Shown one piece after another: positions 51,026-59,827 of a DNA stretch of 64,000 nt. The DNA lies in assembly GCF_024171995.1 (NCBI RefSeq), contig NZ_JAMTCT010000008.1:124001-188000 (forward strand). The letters run 5' to 3'. The notes under the pieces were generated by a model. It was not told the DNA's origin. It did no database searches and saw only the letters and a program-made list of their open reading frames with translations. How positions within the stretch are numbered: position 1 is the stretch's first letter; each line of letters opens with the position of its first letter. The stretch comes from Promicromonospora umidemergens. GTDB taxonomy: Bacteria; Actinomycetota; Actinomycetes; Actinomycetales; Cellulomonadaceae. Made by a program: the position numbers and the translations under genes.

Positions 51026-52223
51026 CCTCTGGCCGATGAGAACGCACCCGGTGCTGCGCTGGGCCGTCCCGGCCTTCCTGGTGGTCCAGGCCGGGGTGCT
51101 GGGGCTCGCCTGGTGGGCGGGCTCCGGGCTGCTGCTCGCCCTGGCGGAGCTGGCGGCGCTCACCGGGTTCGCCTGCCTGGTGCTCCTTGCGCAGTACCTG
51201 CTGCTGCGCGGCCGGTACACCCGCGAGAGGGAGGCGACACGCCGGGCCGTCGAACGGCGTCGGGTCGCCGACGAGGTGCACGACCTCGTGGGCCACGAGC
51301 TCAGCCTCATCGCCATGCAGGCGGGCCTGCTCGAGCTACGGGCCGACGCCGCGGACGCGAAGCTCGCCGGGCAGTTGCGGGCGCAGGCCGAGCACGCCGT
51401 GGCGAGCCTGCACGAGACCGTCGCCCTGCTGCACGGGACGGCACCCGACGAGCCGGTGACCGACGACGTCGAAGACCTCGTGGCCAGGGCCCGGCAGGCC
51501 GGCGCGCGGGTCACGCTGCACGGGGACGTCGACCGGGTCGCGGTCCCCACCCGCCTCGCCGTGCACACGGTGGTCCGTGAAGGACTCACCAACGCCGCGC
51601 GGCACGCGCCGGGCAGCCCGGTCGCCGTCGTGCTGTCGACGTCGGCGGGCACGCACGGCGACGTCGTCGAGGCCCGCGTGGCGACCTCGGACGCGCCGGC
51701 CCCGACGGCGGGTGCGGGCCGGGCCGGCCACGGGCTCGACGCGCTGCGCCGCCGCGTGACGGCGCTCGGCGGACACCTGGACGCCCGCCACCACGACGGC
51801 ACGCACGTCCTCACCGCCCGCATCCTCGCCCAGCCCTCTGGCGACCCGCTCAGGAGCGCCGAACCCGTCGAGCTGGCCGGCGCACGTCCCCTGCGCGCCC
51901 TCGTCCGCCAGACGGCGGTGCCCGTCGTGGTGGCGTGCGCCGTCGTCCTCGGGTTCTGGACCTGGGCGTCGCACGACACGACGGCGGAACCCGAGGTCCT
52001 CGCGCGGTTCGCCGTCGGTCTGCCCACCGCCGAGCTGGACGCCCTCGTGCCCCAGCGGCAGGCACCCGTCCGCCTCGCGCGGTCGCCCGAGCCGCCTCCC
52101 GGCTCGACCTGCCGCGCCTGGACCGACGGGAACTTTCCCCTCGCCGCCGCGACCGTCGAGGTCTGCGCCGACGACCACGCGGTCACCCGCGTCACCGACC
52201 TCGCCGGGGAGCCGCTGTGGTGA
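51018..52223 (+). CDS. Sensor histidine kinase with a C-terminal membrane helix and outer domain
   Basis: Two N-terminal helices (AVPAFLVVQAGVLGLAWWAG and LLALAELAALTGFACLVLLA) precede the HisKA_3 motif DEVHDLVGHELSLIAMQ (His88). The ATPase domain has EGLTNAARHAPGSP and the short glycine box GRAGHGLDALRRRV. Unusually, after the kinase core a further helix (AVPVVVACAVVLGFWTWASH, about 299-320) is followed by ~80 residues with two Cys (365 and 383), which would lie outside the membrane. The 401-residue protein overlaps the permease by 8 bases. It is probably the sensor for the adjacent ABC exporter. Confidence 0.85.
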   Translation: MPSLWPMRTHPVLRWAVPAFLVVQAGVLGLAWWAGSGLLLALAELAALTGFACLVLLAQYLLLRGRYTREREATRRAVERRRVADEVHDLVGHELSLIAMQAGLLELRADAADAKLAGQLRAQAEHAVASLHETVALLHGTAPDEPVTDDVEDLVARARQAGARVTLHGDVDRVAVPTRLAVHTVVREGLTNAARHAPGSPVAVVLSTSAGTHGDVVEARVATSDAPAPTAGAGRAGHGLDALRRRVTALGGHLDARHHDGTHVLTARILAQPSGDPLRSAEPVELAGARPLRALVRQTAVPVVVACAVVLGFWTWASHDTTAEPEVLARFAVGLPTAELDALVPQRQAPVRLARSPEPPPGSTCRAWTDGNFPLAAATVEVCADDHAVTRVTDLAGEPLW

Positions 52224-52885
52224 GGGTCCGCGTCCTCGTCGTCGACGACGACCCCCGCGTGCGTGACGTGCTCACGGGAACCTTCGCCACCGACCCGGAC
52301 ATCGACGTCGTCGCGCAGGCCGCCGACGGGCGGGAGGCGCTCGCGGTGGCCCGGTCCCGGCTGCTCGACGTCGTCGTGCTGGACGTCCGGATGCCCGTGC
52401 TCGACGGGCTCGGCACGCTGGAGGTGATCCGCCGGGAGCAGATCCCGGTCCGCGTCGTCGTGCTGACCAGCTTCGGCGAGAGCGAGTACGTGCGCCGCGC
52501 GATCGCGCTCGGGGCGGACGGGTTCCTGCTCAAGTCGGGCGACCCGCACGACCTGCTGCGGGCCGTGCGGGGCACGGCGGCGGGGGAGACGTGGCTGTCG
52601 CCCGCCGTCGCCCACCAGGTCGCGCGCGACCTGCGCCGCGGCCACGCCGGGCAGGCCGACGCCGAGCTCGCCGCCGGCCGGCTCGCGGCCCTCACCGCCA
52701 GGGAGCGTGACGTGGCGGACCTGCTCGCCCAGGGCCGCACGAACGCGGAGATCGCCGCGGACCTGCACCTCAGCGAGAGCACCGTGAAGGCGTACGTCAG
52801 CTCCGCGATGGACCGGCTCGGGGTGCGCAACCGCGTTGAGCTCGCCTGGCAGGTCTGGTCGGCCCGGGGAGGGCCCGTGGGCTGA
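52220..52885 (+). CDS. NarL/LuxR-type response regulator
   Basis: Receiver domain VRVRVLVVDDDPRVRDVLTG with phospho-Asp in VVVLDVRMPVLDG and Lys in GFLLKSGDPHDLL, then the LuxR HTH LTARERDVADLLAQGRTNAE plus LSESTVKAYVSSAMDRLGV. The GTG at 52220 overlaps the kinase stop as GTGA. It has 221 residues and is the cognate partner of the upstream kinase. A nested hairpin terminator begins six bases after the stop. Confidence 0.92.
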   Translation: MRVRVLVVDDDPRVRDVLTGTFATDPDIDVVAQAADGREALAVARSRLLDVVVLDVRMPVLDGLGTLEVIRREQIPVRVVVLTSFGESEYVRRAIALGADGFLLKSGDPHDLLRAVRGTAAGETWLSPAVAHQVARDLRRGHAGQADAELAAGRLAALTARERDVADLLAQGRTNAEIAADLHLSESTVKAYVSSAMDRLGVRNRVELAWQVWSARGGPVG

Positions 52886-52890
52886 CCGCG

Positions 52891-52951
52891 GTTCAGCAGG
52901 CTCGGGAGAGTCGTAACCCCCGGGGTTATGGTCGCCTCGAACCTGCTGAAC
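52891..52951. terminator. Nested bidirectional terminator
   Basis: GTTCAGCAGG at 52891-52900 pairs with CCTGCTGAAC at 52942-52951. Inside it TAACCCC at 52914-52920 pairs with GGGGTTA at 52922-52928 around one base. It lies between the convergent response regulator and the P-loop gene. Confidence 0.7.
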
Positions 52952-52987
52952 GACAGTCAGTCCGGCGCCGGCCGGCGGCCGGCGGCT

Positions 52988-53515
52988 TCAGAGAGAGGGG
53001 AGAGCTGCCAGGAGCGTCTCGCGCTCCGCGCCGGTGCGGAGCCGGTGGTACGCCAGGTGCGCGTATGCCGGGTCGGACCCGACGGCGGTGTATCGCCGCC
53101 GGTTGCTCGCGTAGGTGGTCCACGCCCAGCGGATCACGGAGTCGCGCGCGAAGAGCGCATCCCACGGCTCGCGGTTCCCGTTCCACAGCTCCACCCGGCT
53201 CGCCGTCCGGCGGACCGTCCTGGTCACGACGCGGCGCATGACGGTCGCGCGCGACGGGTCCACGAAGACGAACGTGTCGGCGCGCTCGCGGATCCGGTCG
53301 GCGGCGCCCGCGCCCGAGTAGCTTCCGTCGATCACCCAGGCGTCCTGGCCGACGGCGGACTCGACGTCGGCCAGGAAGTCCGCGCGCGGTGTCCAGCCCG
53401 GGCCCCAGTAGAGCGCGTCGAGCTCGGTGTGCGGCAGACCGTGCCGCAGCGCGAGCTCGCGGGCGAGCGTCGTCTTCCCGGACCCGGACGTCCCGACCAC
53501 CCAGACCCGCCGCAC
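52988..53515 (-). CDS. P-loop kinase-like protein (topology-modulation/FlaR type), 175 residues
   Basis: Walker A VVGTSGSGKTTLARELALRH lies at the N-terminus, then a short linker with LPHTELDALYWGPGWTPRAD and the YSGAGAADRIRERADTFVFV segment. This matches the adenylate-kinase-like proteins annotated as DNA topology modulation or FlaR; the true substrate is unknown. Start is the GTG at 53515, three bases after the stop of the preceding gene, so the two are one operon. There is no membrane segment. Confidence 0.82.
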   Translation of the reverse strand: MRRVWVVGTSGSGKTTLARELALRHGLPHTELDALYWGPGWTPRADFLADVESAVGQDAWVIDGSYSGAGAADRIRERADTFVFVDPSRATVMRRVVTRTVRRTASRVELWNGNREPWDALFARDSVIRWAWTTYASNRRRYTAVGSDPAYAHLAYHRLRTGAERETLLAALPSL

Positions 53516-53518
53516 GGG

Positions 53519-54280
53519 TCAGCGGACCTCGCCGTAGGTCGCCGCGCTCATCGCGTGGCGGGCCGTGCGGTCGACCTCACGCAGCGCCGTGGACCGCTGG
53601 TCGACCTGGAAGACGTTCACCGCGCCGCCGTCGTCCACCGTGCCGAGCGCCACGATCGCCCGCAGGCGGCCCGCGAGGGCCAGCACGCGGGCGCGCCGCC
53701 CGTCCAGGTGCGGCACCGGCCACGACGACGTGCTGGCGGACCGGATCCGCTCGATGGCGTCGGCTGCGTCGTCGCGCCAGCGGGCGACGTCGAGCTGGTC
53801 CAGGGCGTCCGTCGCGGTCATCAGGCTGGTGCGGAGCTCGCGCTCGGCGTCGGCGACCGAGCCGATCGCCGCGTGCACGAGCGTGGTCCACTGGGGAACC
53901 TCCAGCACGCGCCACGTCACCATGTGCCCCGGCTCGATGTGGCTGCCGAACGCCTGGACGCGGGGGACCGCCGCCCAGCTTCCCGCCGGCGTCGTGATCA
54001 CCACGCACTCCCCGGCGTCGGTGGCCTCGAGGTTGGCCACCGCGGGGACGCCCGCCGCGTCGCCGGGCGCGGGCAGCAGCGCGCACACCTCCCGTGGCCC
54101 GGTGGTCCAGGCGGTGAAGAGCGTGTCGAGGTCGGTGCCGTCGGCAAAGCCGGGCAGCCCCTCGACCGTGTGCGGCTCGTCGTCGCCCACCACGGACTTC
54201 ACGGCATCGGAGGTGTCGCCGACGCCCTGCAGCCACAGGGCGAGCAGCACGCTCCGGGGGAGCTCCTGATCGGTGTCCAC
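53519..54280 (-). CDS. Unrecognised 253-residue actinobacterial protein
   Basis: The GTG at 54280 is the best start; frame extensions further upstream run over the divergent ABC gene. The protein is soluble-looking: LPRSVLLALWLQGVGDTSDA near the N-terminus, then VCALLPAPGDAAGVPAVANL and a helical C-terminal half (ERELRTSLMTATDALDQLDV). I do not recognise a family or catalytic motif. It is divergent from the ABC ATPase with a gap of 43 bases and leads into the P-loop gene. Function cannot be given. Confidence 0.7.
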   Translation of the reverse strand: MDTDQELPRSVLLALWLQGVGDTSDAVKSVVGDDEPHTVEGLPGFADGTDLDTLFTAWTTGPREVCALLPAPGDAAGVPAVANLEATDAGECVVITTPAGSWAAVPRVQAFGSHIEPGHMVTWRVLEVPQWTTLVHAAIGSVADAERELRTSLMTATDALDQLDVARWRDDAADAIERIRSASTSSWPVPHLDGRRARVLALAGRLRAIVALGTVDDGGAVNVFQVDQRSTALREVDRTARHAMSAATYGEVR

Positions 54281-54323
54281 CGCAGAACTGTAAATGACTC
54301 CTCCTCGGGTAAGGTCGTGGCCC

Positions 54324-55109
54324 ATGAGCTCGGTTCTCCACCTTGCGGGCGTCACCGTCCGTCGCGGCACCTCGACCATCCTCGATTCCGTCGACTGGCA
54401 GGTGAACGAGGGAGAACGGTGGATCGTGCTCGGCCCGAACGGTGCGGGCAAGACAACTCTCCTCCAGATTGTCGCAGCGCGCTTGCATCCGACGTCGGGC
54501 GAGGCCACGATCCTCGACTCGACCCTCGGCAAGGTCGATGTCTTCGAGCTGCGCCCGCGGATCGGCATCTCGAGCGCGGCGCTCGCCGAGCGGCTGCCGA
54601 CGGCGGAAAAGGTGCGCGACGTCGTGCTGACCGCCGCCTACGGCGTGACCGGCCGCTGGCACGAGACCTACGACGAGCTCGACGAGCAGCGTGCCAAGGA
54701 CCTGCTGGCGGTGTTCGACGTCGACCACCTCGCCGACCGCACCTACGGCACCCTCTCCGAGGGCGAGCGCAAGCGCGTGCAGATCGCCCGCGCCCTCATG
54801 ACCGACCCGGAGCTGCTGCTGCTCGACGAGCCCGGCGCCGGGCTCGACCTGGGCGGTCGTGAGGAGCTGGTCGGCGCGCTGTCCGAGCTCGCGCACGACC
54901 CTGCCTCGCCGGTCCTTGTGCACGTGACGCACCACGTCGAGGAGATCCCGCCGGGCTTCACTCACGTGCTGCTCATGAAGAAGGCAGGCATCCAGGCCGC
55001 CGGACCGATCGAGGAGGTCCTCACAGCGGACAACCTGTCGGAGGCGTTCGGGCTGCCGCTGATCGTGGCGCACGGCGGCGGGCGCTGGCTCGCGCGTGCG
55101 GCTCGCTGA
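54324..55109 (+). CDS. Soluble ABC ATPase (ModF/YlmA-like), 261 residues
   Basis: A single ABC domain: VLGPNGAGKTTLLQIVAARL, Q-loop region RIGISSAALAERLPTAEKVR, signature TLSEGERKRVQIARALMTDP (SEGER variant), Walker B LLLLDEPGAGLDLGGREELV, and HVTHHVEEIPPGFTHVLLM. The late HHVEEIP motif is typical of the YlmA/ModF-like group that has no obvious permease partner. No permease is adjacent here. It could energise a permease encoded elsewhere or act as a soluble ATPase. Confidence 0.85.
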   Translation: MSSVLHLAGVTVRRGTSTILDSVDWQVNEGERWIVLGPNGAGKTTLLQIVAARLHPTSGEATILDSTLGKVDVFELRPRIGISSAALAERLPTAEKVRDVVLTAAYGVTGRWHETYDELDEQRAKDLLAVFDVDHLADRTYGTLSEGERKRVQIARALMTDPELLLLDEPGAGLDLGGREELVGALSELAHDPASPVLVHVTHHVEEIPPGFTHVLLMKKAGIQAAGPIEEVLTADNLSEAFGLPLIVAHGGGRWLARAAR

Positions 55110-55344
55110 CGCGCTGTCGTATCGCGTGAGCTGAAGGCGCGCGGGCTCTTCCGCCGTCGAAATAATCAGCACATTTGAGAAATCCCGTTGAAACACCGGT
55201 TTTTGCTACCGCTGTGTCAGTGGACCTTGGTAAAGTCCGGGCAAAGGTCCGAGGTGGCGGTAGATTCACCGCGAGGGCCCGCCGGCGGAGAGGTTCCGTC
55301 GGCGACCGGTCGCCAACCGGAGTGGACGCTCGGAGGGAGCACCC

Positions 55345-55773
55345 ATGGACTGGTTGTGGTGGGTAGGAGCCGCGCTGGTATTCGCGCTGATCGAACTCCT
55401 GTCGCTGGATTTCGTCTTCATCATGTTCGCGGGCGGCGCGCTGGCCGCAGGGGCGGCGAACGCGGCCGGCCTGCCGCTGTGGGCGCAGGCCATCGTCTTC
55501 GTGGTGGCCTCGGTGGTGCTGCTCGTGACGCTGCGGCCCACGCTGATCCGCCACCTGCGCAACAACACGCCGAAGGCGCCCACCAACACGGAGGCGAACG
55601 TGGGGCGCACGGCGTCGGTGGTCCAGGAGGTCAGCACCGCCTCAGGACTGATCAAGCTCAGCGGCGAGGTGTGGAGCGCGAGGGCCGTACCCGGCTCGCC
55701 TCTGCTGGCCGCCGGCACTAGCGTTCGTGTGGTCCAGATCGACGGCGCCACCGCCGTCGTCGAGCCGGCGTAG
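55345..55773 (+). CDS. NfeD-like membrane protein, 142 residues
   Basis: Two to three helices (WWVGAALVFALIELLSLDFV, FIMFAGGALAAGAANAAGLP, and AIVFVVASVVLLVTLR) are followed by a soluble OB-fold domain with GRTASVVQEVSTASGLIKLS and GTSVRVVQIDGATAVVEPA. This is the short NfeD form. It lies upstream of an SPFH gene, the usual partner, separated by 116 bases. The pair probably organises membrane microdomains. The gap 55110-55344 before it holds an AT-richer stretch that is the likely promoter. Confidence 0.9.
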   Translation: MDWLWWVGAALVFALIELLSLDFVFIMFAGGALAAGAANAAGLPLWAQAIVFVVASVVLLVTLRPTLIRHLRNNTPKAPTNTEANVGRTASVVQEVSTASGLIKLSGEVWSARAVPGSPLLAAGTSVRVVQIDGATAVVEPA

Positions 55774-55889
55774 CAGCCTGGTTCCTGGACGTCCCCCTTC
55801 AGCAGTACCAGCGTGAAGCAGTACCCAGACAGTCCAGTCAGAAGCTTGAATCGTCCGTGCGGGCCAAGGCGCCCGCGTAAGGAGACGTC

Positions 55890-57044
55890 GTGGAGTCATT
55901 CGGGCAAGTCCTGCTCTATCTGATCATTGCCCTGGTCGTGATCGTCGGTATCGTCGCGGTGATCCGTGCCGTGCGGATCGTTCCGCAGTCGGTGGCGCTC
56001 GTGGTCGAGCGCCTGGGTCGGTACTCGAAGACGCTCGACCCGGGCCTGCACGTGCTGGTGCCGTTCGTCGACCGTGTCCGCGCCGGCGTGGACCTGCGCG
56101 AGCAGGTCGTGTCGTTCCCGCCCCAGCCGGTGATCACCAGTGACAACCTGGTGGTCGAGATCGACACCGTCATCTACTTCCAGGTGACGGACGCCAAGTC
56201 CGCTGTCTACGAGATCGCGAACTACATCACGGCGATCGAGCAGCTCACGGTCACCACGCTGCGTAACGTCATCGGTTCGATGGACCTGGAGCAGACGCTC
56301 ACCAGCCGTGACCAGATCAACGGCCAACTCCGTGGCGTCCTCGACGAGGCGACCGGGCGCTGGGGTATCCGCGTCAACCGCGTCGAGCTCAAGTCGATCG
56401 AGCCGCCGCCCTCCATCCAGGGCGCGATGGAGCAGCAGATGCGCGCCGAGCGGGACCGCCGTGCCGCGATCCTCACCGCCGAGGGCATCAAGCAGTCGGC
56501 GATCCTGACCGCCGAGGGCGAGAAGCAGTCGGCGATCCTCACGGCCGAGGGTGACGCGCAGTCGCAGATCCTGCGGGCCGAGGGTGAGTCGCGCGCGATC
56601 ATCCAGGTCTTCGAGGCCATCCACCGCGGCGACCCCGACCCGAAGCTGCTCGCGTACCAGTACCTGCAGATGCTCCCGCAGCTCGCCAAGGGCGACTCCA
56701 ACACGACCTGGGTCATCCCCACCGAGTTCACCGCCGCGCTGGGCAGCATCGCCAAGGGCTTCGGCGGCACGCCGGGCACGCCGGGCATCCCGGACCCCTC
56801 CGCCGGCGACGGCCCGTCCGGCAGCGGCCCCCGGCCGGCGACGTCGGTGCTCGACAAGCCGCTGCTGCAGGACCCGAGCGAGGCGCTCGCCGAGGCGCAG
56901 CGCCAGGCCGAGGCCGCCGTGGCCGACGCGACCAGCGCGGGCACCCGGTCGGGCGAGCCCTTCGACCCGCGGACCGAGCGCGGGCAGATGCCCGGCGGCT
57001 CCACGCCGCCCCCGCCGGCGCCCCCGGCGCCGCCGGTCGCCTGA
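55890..57044 (+). CDS. SPFH/band 7 protein (stomatin, QmcA-like), 384 residues
   Basis: An N-terminal membrane helix (LLYLIIALVVIVGIVAVIRA) precedes the band 7 domain: RIVPQSVALVVERLGRYSKT, PGLHVLVPFVDRVRAGVDLR, and LRNVIGSMDLEQTLTSRDQI. The helical part has four near-identical 12-residue units built on AILTAEG-x-KQS, then a Gly/Pro/Ala-rich tail of about 100 residues. GTG at 55890 follows AAGGAGA. It oligomerises in the membrane and works with NfeD, scaffolding proteases or membrane domains. A clear terminator follows. Confidence 0.92.
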   Translation: MESFGQVLLYLIIALVVIVGIVAVIRAVRIVPQSVALVVERLGRYSKTLDPGLHVLVPFVDRVRAGVDLREQVVSFPPQPVITSDNLVVEIDTVIYFQVTDAKSAVYEIANYITAIEQLTVTTLRNVIGSMDLEQTLTSRDQINGQLRGVLDEATGRWGIRVNRVELKSIEPPPSIQGAMEQQMRAERDRRAAILTAEGIKQSAILTAEGEKQSAILTAEGDAQSQILRAEGESRAIIQVFEAIHRGDPDPKLLAYQYLQMLPQLAKGDSNTTWVIPTEFTAALGSIAKGFGGTPGTPGIPDPSAGDGPSGSGPRPATSVLDKPLLQDPSEALAEAQRQAEAAVADATSAGTRSGEPFDPRTERGQMPGGSTPPPPAPPAPPVA

Positions 57045-57064
57045 CCGTAGCGTCAGTAGCTCTC

Positions 57065-57100
57065 GGAAGCCCCTCGGTGTTCGCGCCGGGGGGCTTCCGG
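57065..57100 (+). terminator. Terminator after the SPFH gene
   Basis: CGGAAGCCCC at 57065-57074 pairs perfectly with GGGGCTTCCG at 57091-57100, 21 bases after the stop codon. Confidence 0.8.
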
Positions 57101-57171
57101 TGTGTCCGGAGAGGCCCGCCCGGGCCCTCCCGCCGGCACGACGAGATTCGCTCAGCGAAAAATCAGTTGCG

Positions 57172-57187
57172 GAGTGAGCGCTCACTC
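57172..57187. promoter_or_regulatory. Palindromic TetR-type operator
   Basis: GAGTGAGCGCTCACTC is a perfect 16-bp palindrome, 17 bases upstream of the TetR start. Autoregulation of the TetR gene and the cotranscribed ABC exporter is likely. Confidence 0.75.
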
Positions 57188-57203
57188 ATTTACTGTCGAC
57201 GGC

Positions 57204-58070
57204 ATGGACAACGAACGGCGCCGAGCCTCGCCGATGACCCCGGACGAACGGCGAGCCGCCATCGCGGCGGCGGTCATGCCCCTGGTCGCAGAGCGCGGCG
57301 TCGACGTCACCAGTCGTGAGCTCGCCGAGGCCGCCGGGGTCGCCGAGGGCACCCTGTTCCGCGCGTTCGGCGACAAGACGGCGCTCGTCGGCGCGGTCGC
57401 CGTGGAGGGCCTGTCTCGCGCGGGGCGCCCCGAGGAGACGCTCGCCGAGCTCACCGGGATCGACCCGACGCTGCCGCTGGAACGGCGCCTGGAGCTCGTG
57501 ATCGAGCTGGGCCGCCACCGGACGGCCGAGGTGATGCGGTGGATGTCCGTGCTGCGCCGCATGGCGCCGCCGGGCGGGCCACCGGGCGGGCCACCGGGCC
57601 CGCCTGTGGTGCCGGGGGCCTCGCCGGGTCCGCCGATGGTGTGCGACGGACCGCCGGGCGCGGTGGTCGTGCCCGGTCCGCCGCCGGGCGGGCACGGCGC
57701 GGCCACCGACCAGCACGAGCGCCTGCACAGCTATCGCAGGATGTTCCTGGACCAGCGCGCCCGCCAGCACGAGGCCACGGTCGAGGGCATCACCTCCGTC
57801 CTGACGCCTGACCTCCACCGACTCCGGGTCCCGGTCGAGGTGGCGATCTCGCTGATCGAGTCGGCGATCGCTGGTGCGCACGCGCGGATCGATCACCTGC
57901 AGCCCGAGGTGCCCGCCGACGTCCTGGCCGACGCCCTCGTGAACGGCCTCGCCGGTCCTGGGAAAATACCTAGCCCCGCCGGCCCGGACCCTGCAACCTC
58001 CAGTAGCGCCGCACCGGGCGCCCCGGCCTCTGGTTCTCCAGCCCCCAGCCCCGAAGGGAACTCTCTTTAA
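57204..58070 (+). CDS. TetR-family repressor with a proline/glycine-rich insert
   Basis: The N-terminal HTH is IAAAVMPLVAERGVDVTSRE plus LAEAAGVAEGTLFRAFGDKT at about residues 20-60. The effector domain is interrupted at about 121-165 by a Pro/Gly-rich stretch (APPGGPPGGPPGPPVVPGAS and more) that most TetR proteins lack, before helices resume with HERLHSYRRMFLDQRARQHE. Start ATG at 57204 follows the palindromic operator. The stop overlaps the ABC start (TAATG), so the exporter is under its control. A drug or lipid ligand is likely. Confidence 0.85.
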   Translation: MDNERRRASPMTPDERRAAIAAAVMPLVAERGVDVTSRELAEAAGVAEGTLFRAFGDKTALVGAVAVEGLSRAGRPEETLAELTGIDPTLPLERRLELVIELGRHRTAEVMRWMSVLRRMAPPGGPPGGPPGPPVVPGASPGPPMVCDGPPGAVVVPGPPPGGHGAATDQHERLHSYRRMFLDQRARQHEATVEGITSVLTPDLHRLRVPVEVAISLIESAIAGAHARIDHLQPEVPADVLADALVNGLAGPGKIPSPAGPDPATSSSAAPGAPASGSPAPSPEGNSL

Positions 58071-59827
58071 TGCTTGTCACGCTTGCCCGGAAATATCTGG
58101 GTCCCTACCGCTGGGCGGTGGTAGCGGTGCTCGTCCTGCAGCTGGTGCAGACGCTCGGGGCGCTGTATCTGCCCAGCCTGAACGCGGACATCATCGACGA
58201 CGGCGTGGTGGTCGGCGACATCGGCCGCATCTGGAGCACCGGCGGCTGGATGCTCGTCGTCTCGCTCGGCCAGGTCGTCGCCTCCGTCGTCGCTGTCTAC
58301 TTCGGTGCCCAGGTCGCCACGGCCTTTGGCCGGGACCTGCGGCGCGACCTGTTCCGGACCGTCCAGACCTACTCGGCGCGGGAGATGGCGCAGTTCGGCG
58401 CGCCCACGCTGATCACGCGCGGCACCAACGACGTGCAGCAGGTCCAGATGACCGTGCTCATGACGTTCACGATCATGGTGATGGCGCCGATCATGCTGGT
58501 CGGCGGCGTGATCCTCGCGCTGTCGGAGGACGTGACGATGTCCGGCCTCCTGCTGGTCATCGTGCCGGTGCTCGGCGTCACGGCGGGCCTCATCGTGTGG
58601 CGGATGGTGCCGCACTTCCGCCGTATGCAGAAGCGCATCGACGCGATCAACGCCGTCCTGCGCGAGCAGATCACCGGCCTGCGCGTGGTCCGCGCGTTCG
58701 TCCGTGAGCAGCGGGAGAAGGAGCGGTTCGGCACGGTGAACGAGGAGCTGTTCGACACCTCGCTGCGTGCGGGTCAGCTCATGGCGCTCACGTTCCCCGT
58801 GGTCATGCTGATCATGAACATGTCGTCGGTCGCGGTGCTGTGGTTCGGCGCGCGCGAGATCGAGGCGGGCGGCCTGCAGATCGGCTCCCTGACGGCGTTC
58901 CTGAGCTACCTCATGTACATCCTCATGGCGGTGATGATGTCGACGATGATCTTCATGATGATCCCGCGCGCCGCGGTCGCGGCGGAGCGCATCGGGGAGG
59001 TCCTGGAGACCGAGTCCTCCGTCGTCGACCCGGTGGCTCCGGTGGCGCTGCTCCCGGCCGACGACGCCGGCGGGCAGGCTCCGCGCGGGCGTGTCACCTT
59101 CGAGGACGTCGAGTTCCGCTACCCAGGCGCCGAGGCGCCGGTGCTGCACGAGCTGACGTTCGCAGCGGAGCCCGGCCAGATCACGGCGATCATCGGCTCG
59201 ACGGGCTCCGGCAAGTCGACGCTGCTCAACCTGGTGCCGCGGCTCTTCGACGCGACGGGCGGCTCGGTGCGGATCGACGGCATCGACGTGCGCGACGTCC
59301 TGCAGCGTGACCTCGGCTCGGTGATGGGGCTGGTGCCGCAGAAGGCCTTCCTGTTCACCGGGACCGTCGCGGACAACCTCCGGTACGGCAAGCCCGACGC
59401 CTCCGAGGAGGAGATGTGGGCGGCGCTCGAGGTGGCGCAGGCGCGTGACTTCGTCGAGGCGCTGCCGGACGGCCTGGAGTCGATGGTCGCGCAGGGCGGC
59501 GCCACGTTCTCGGGCGGGCAGCGGCAGCGGCTCGCCATCGCTCGGGCAGTGATCCGCGAGCCACGGATCTACCTGTTCGACGACAGCTTCTCGGCCCTCG
59601 ACTACGCCACCGACGCGCGCCTGCGCGCTGCCCTCCGGCCACGGACCCGCGAGGCGACGGTGATCGTCGTCGCGCAGCGGGTGGCGACCATCCGCGACGC
59701 CGAGCAGATCCTGGTGCTCGACCACGGCCGCATCGTCGGCCGTGGCACGCACACGGAGCTGCTGGCCGACAACCCGACGTACCAGGAGATCGTGACGTCC
59801 CAGATGAGCCTTGAGGAGGCCGCATGA
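58070..59827 (+). CDS. ABC exporter half-transporter A (degenerate-site subunit), 585 residues
   Basis: Six helices (for example WAVVAVLVLQLVQTLGALYL and LMTFTIMVMAPIMLVGGVIL) precede the ATPase with IIGSTGSGKSTLLNLVPRLF, the normal signature FSGGQRQRLAIARAV, and Walker B IYLFDDSFSALDYATDAR. The catalytic Glu after Walker B is Asp here, the sign of the degenerate site in heterodimeric exporters such as TM287/288 and BmrCD. The partner gene overlaps it by four bases. It probably exports drugs or lipids under TetR control. Confidence 0.92.
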   Translation: MLVTLARKYLGPYRWAVVAVLVLQLVQTLGALYLPSLNADIIDDGVVVGDIGRIWSTGGWMLVVSLGQVVASVVAVYFGAQVATAFGRDLRRDLFRTVQTYSAREMAQFGAPTLITRGTNDVQQVQMTVLMTFTIMVMAPIMLVGGVILALSEDVTMSGLLLVIVPVLGVTAGLIVWRMVPHFRRMQKRIDAINAVLREQITGLRVVRAFVREQREKERFGTVNEELFDTSLRAGQLMALTFPVVMLIMNMSSVAVLWFGAREIEAGGLQIGSLTAFLSYLMYILMAVMMSTMIFMMIPRAAVAAERIGEVLETESSVVDPVAPVALLPADDAGGQAPRGRVTFEDVEFRYPGAEAPVLHELTFAAEPGQITAIIGSTGSGKSTLLNLVPRLFDATGGSVRIDGIDVRDVLQRDLGSVMGLVPQKAFLFTGTVADNLRYGKPDASEEEMWAALEVAQARDFVEALPDGLESMVAQGGATFSGGQRQRLAIARAVIREPRIYLFDDSFSALDYATDARLRAALRPRTREATVIVVAQRVATIRDAEQILVLDHGRIVGRGTHTELLADNPTYQEIVTSQMSLEEAA

